In this document: piece by piece, positions 23,537 to 24,414 of the stretch
Numbering within the stretch: the first letter of the stretch is position 1
How the letters are laid out: each line of letters begins with the position of its first letter
Assembly: GCA_016793305.1 (NCBI GenBank)
Contig: JAEUHU010000437.1
Location: forward strand, 1-24,414
Reading direction: 5' to 3'
Origin: Planctomycetota bacterium
Lineage (GTDB): Bacteria; Planctomycetota; UBA1135; UBA2386
Length of the DNA stretch: 24,414 nucleotides
Notes under the pieces: model-generated
Told to the model about the DNA's origin: nothing
Databases searched by the model: none
Seen by the model: only the letters and a program-made list of their open reading frames with translations
Program-made: the position numbers and the translations under genes

Positions 23537-24097
23537 GTGGGCACAGTCATCGCAGTCGTGGTCGGTGTCGTCGTCGTGATCGGCCTGGTCGTCATGGGCC
23601 TCTACAACGGGCTCGTGAGCCGCCGCAACGAGGCGAAGAACGCGTGGAGCCAGATCGACGTGCAGCTCAAGCGTCGCTACGACCTGATCCCGAATCTGGT
23701 CGAGACGGTCAAGGGCTACATGAAGCACGAGAGCAACACGCTCGAGGCCGTGATTCGCGCGCGCCAGCAGTGCGTCGACCTGAGCCGCGCCGGCAACATC
23801 GGCGAACTGGCCAAGGCCGAGGGCATGCTGTCGACCTCGCTGCGCGGGCTGTTGGCGGTGTCCGAGGGCTATCCGGACCTGAAGGCCAACCAGAACATGC
23901 TCAAGCTGCAGGAGGAACTGGCCTCGACCGAGAACAAGATCAGCTTCGCCCGCCAGGCCTACAACGACGCGGCGATGCGCCTCAACAACGCGATCGAGCA
24001 GTTCCCGAATTCGGTCCTGTTCAGCAGCTTCAAGCAGGTCGAGTACTTCGAGGTCGAGTCCGCCGAGGAACGCAAGGCGGTCAAGGTCTCGTTCTGA
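23537..24097 (+). CDS. lemA: LemA family membrane protein
   Basis: A 186-residue protein with an N-terminal transmembrane helix (about 3-26) and the LemA signature after it: LYNGLVSRRNEAKNAWSQID, then VQLKRRYDLIPNLVETVKGYMKHE. The rest is a long helical bundle (ENKISFARQAYNDAAMRLNN, 135-155), ending with FKQVEYFEVE. LemA proteins are thought to have a small outside N-terminus and a large helical domain; their role is unresolved. The GTG at 23537 is chosen: GGAGG lies 9 nt upstream (23523-23527), and it opens the transmembrane segment. It is separated by 2 nt from the next gene and by 58 bp from dapF, so it probably continues the same operon. Some LemA genes are followed by a TPM-domain gene; here the neighbour is an SDR-like gene instead. 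Confidence 0.95.
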   Translation: MGTVIAVVVGVVVVIGLVVMGLYNGLVSRRNEAKNAWSQIDVQLKRRYDLIPNLVETVKGYMKHESNTLEAVIRARQQCVDLSRAGNIGELAKAEGMLSTSLRGLLAVSEGYPDLKANQNMLKLQEELASTENKISFARQAYNDAAMRLNNAIEQFPNSVLFSSFKQVEYFEVESAEERKAVKVSF

Positions 24098-24099
24098 CG

Positions 24100-24414
24100 A
24101 TGGAACAGCGCTCGGTGGATCTGCGCGATCGGGTCGTGGTGGTCGCAGGCGCCACCGGGAAGATCGGCTCGTGCCTTTGTCGCCTGGTCCTGGCCGGTGG
24201 TGGCAAGGTCGCGGCTGCGGTTCGCAAGCCCTGGCAGGTCGCCAAGCTGCAGGCAGAACTCGGCAAGGAACGGGTGCTGGTCGGTCTCGTGCCGTCGCTC
24301 GACACGGAGGCCGCCGCCGGCTTCGCGAAGGGCGCCAACGACGCGCTCGGTCCGGTCACTAGCTTCGTCGGCGCAGCCGGGAGGTTCGCGCCGCGCCAAC
24401 CGGGGCGCGAACCG
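24100..24414 (+). CDS. NAD(P)-binding short-chain dehydrogenase-like protein (3' end outside window)
   Basis: The first 105 residues of a Rossmann-fold protein. VVVVAGATGKIGSCLCRLVL carries the Gly-rich dinucleotide motif GATGKIG (17-23), typical of short-chain dehydrogenases or NAD(P)-dependent sugar epimerases. Later sequence (LGPVTSFVGAAGRFAPR) matches the 'NNAAG'-like strand of classical SDRs in position, with GAAG in place of NAAG. The catalytic Ser/Tyr/Lys would lie beyond the window, so activity and substrate cannot be judged. The ATG at 24100 is 2 nt after the lemA stop, so it is the last visible gene of the 20976 operon. The reading frame is open to the window edge. Confidence 0.75.
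   Translation, partial: MEQRSVDLRDRVVVVAGATGKIGSCLCRLVLAGGGKVAAAVRKPWQVAKLQAELGKERVLVGLVPSLDTEAAAGFAKGANDALGPVTSFVGAAGRFAPRQPGREP

Overview
The window is a high-GC bacterial chromosome segment: sampled 60-base lines in most genes are about 72% G+C (43 of 60 at 5701-5760 and at 22081-22140), with a dip around 10.4-13.4 kb. An alternative complex III operon, a short group-2 sigma-70 factor, a DUF3352-like exported protein, a large PIG-L deacetylase and chromosomal-type ParAB together suggest a member of Planctomycetota. This is an inference from gene content; other ACIII-bearing high-GC phyla such as Myxococcota or Acidobacteriota cannot be excluded.

Left end (1-4498, minus strand): actA, actB and the first part of actC, encoding the pentaheme cytochrome, the fused molybdopterin-like/Fe-S protein and the NrfD-type quinol-binding subunit of alternative complex III. 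The genes are tightly packed, with a 4-nt stop/start overlap and a 4-nt gap. Across a 563-bp non-coding divergent region lie a sigma-70 factor (5062-5922) and hemW (5950-7116) on the plus strand.

Middle (7160-13379): an exported DUF3352-like protein and an HNH endonuclease on the minus strand; a small lipoprotein and a membrane-anchored, catalytically degenerate cyclophilin-like protein on the plus strand; an intergenic 60-bp tandem repeat that forms strong hairpins; then parA-parB (minus strand), with one parS-like site inside each gene.

Right half: a plus-strand cluster of a multi-pass membrane protein, a metallophosphoesterase and a PIG-L family protein (13497-17212); two minus-strand genes for a long low-complexity membrane-anchored protein and a small exported protein (17216-19750); a plus-strand lipoprotein peptidase (19817-20902); and a compact plus-strand run of Bor-like lipoprotein, beta-CASP metallo-beta-lactamase RNase-like protein, dapF, lemA and the start of an NAD(P)-binding SDR-like gene (20976-24414).

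Functionally the window mixes respiration (ACIII, with HemW as a possible heme-handling neighbour), chromosome segregation (ParABS), lysine/peptidoglycan precursor synthesis (DapF), RNA processing and several envelope proteins of unknown role. I see no phage, transposase, CRISPR array, tRNA or rRNA. I found no clearly new multi-gene system. The most unusual items are the hairpin tandem repeat, the parS sites embedded in parA and parB, the PIG-L protein with altered metal-site residues, the His-rich insertion in ActB and the large low-complexity membrane protein.
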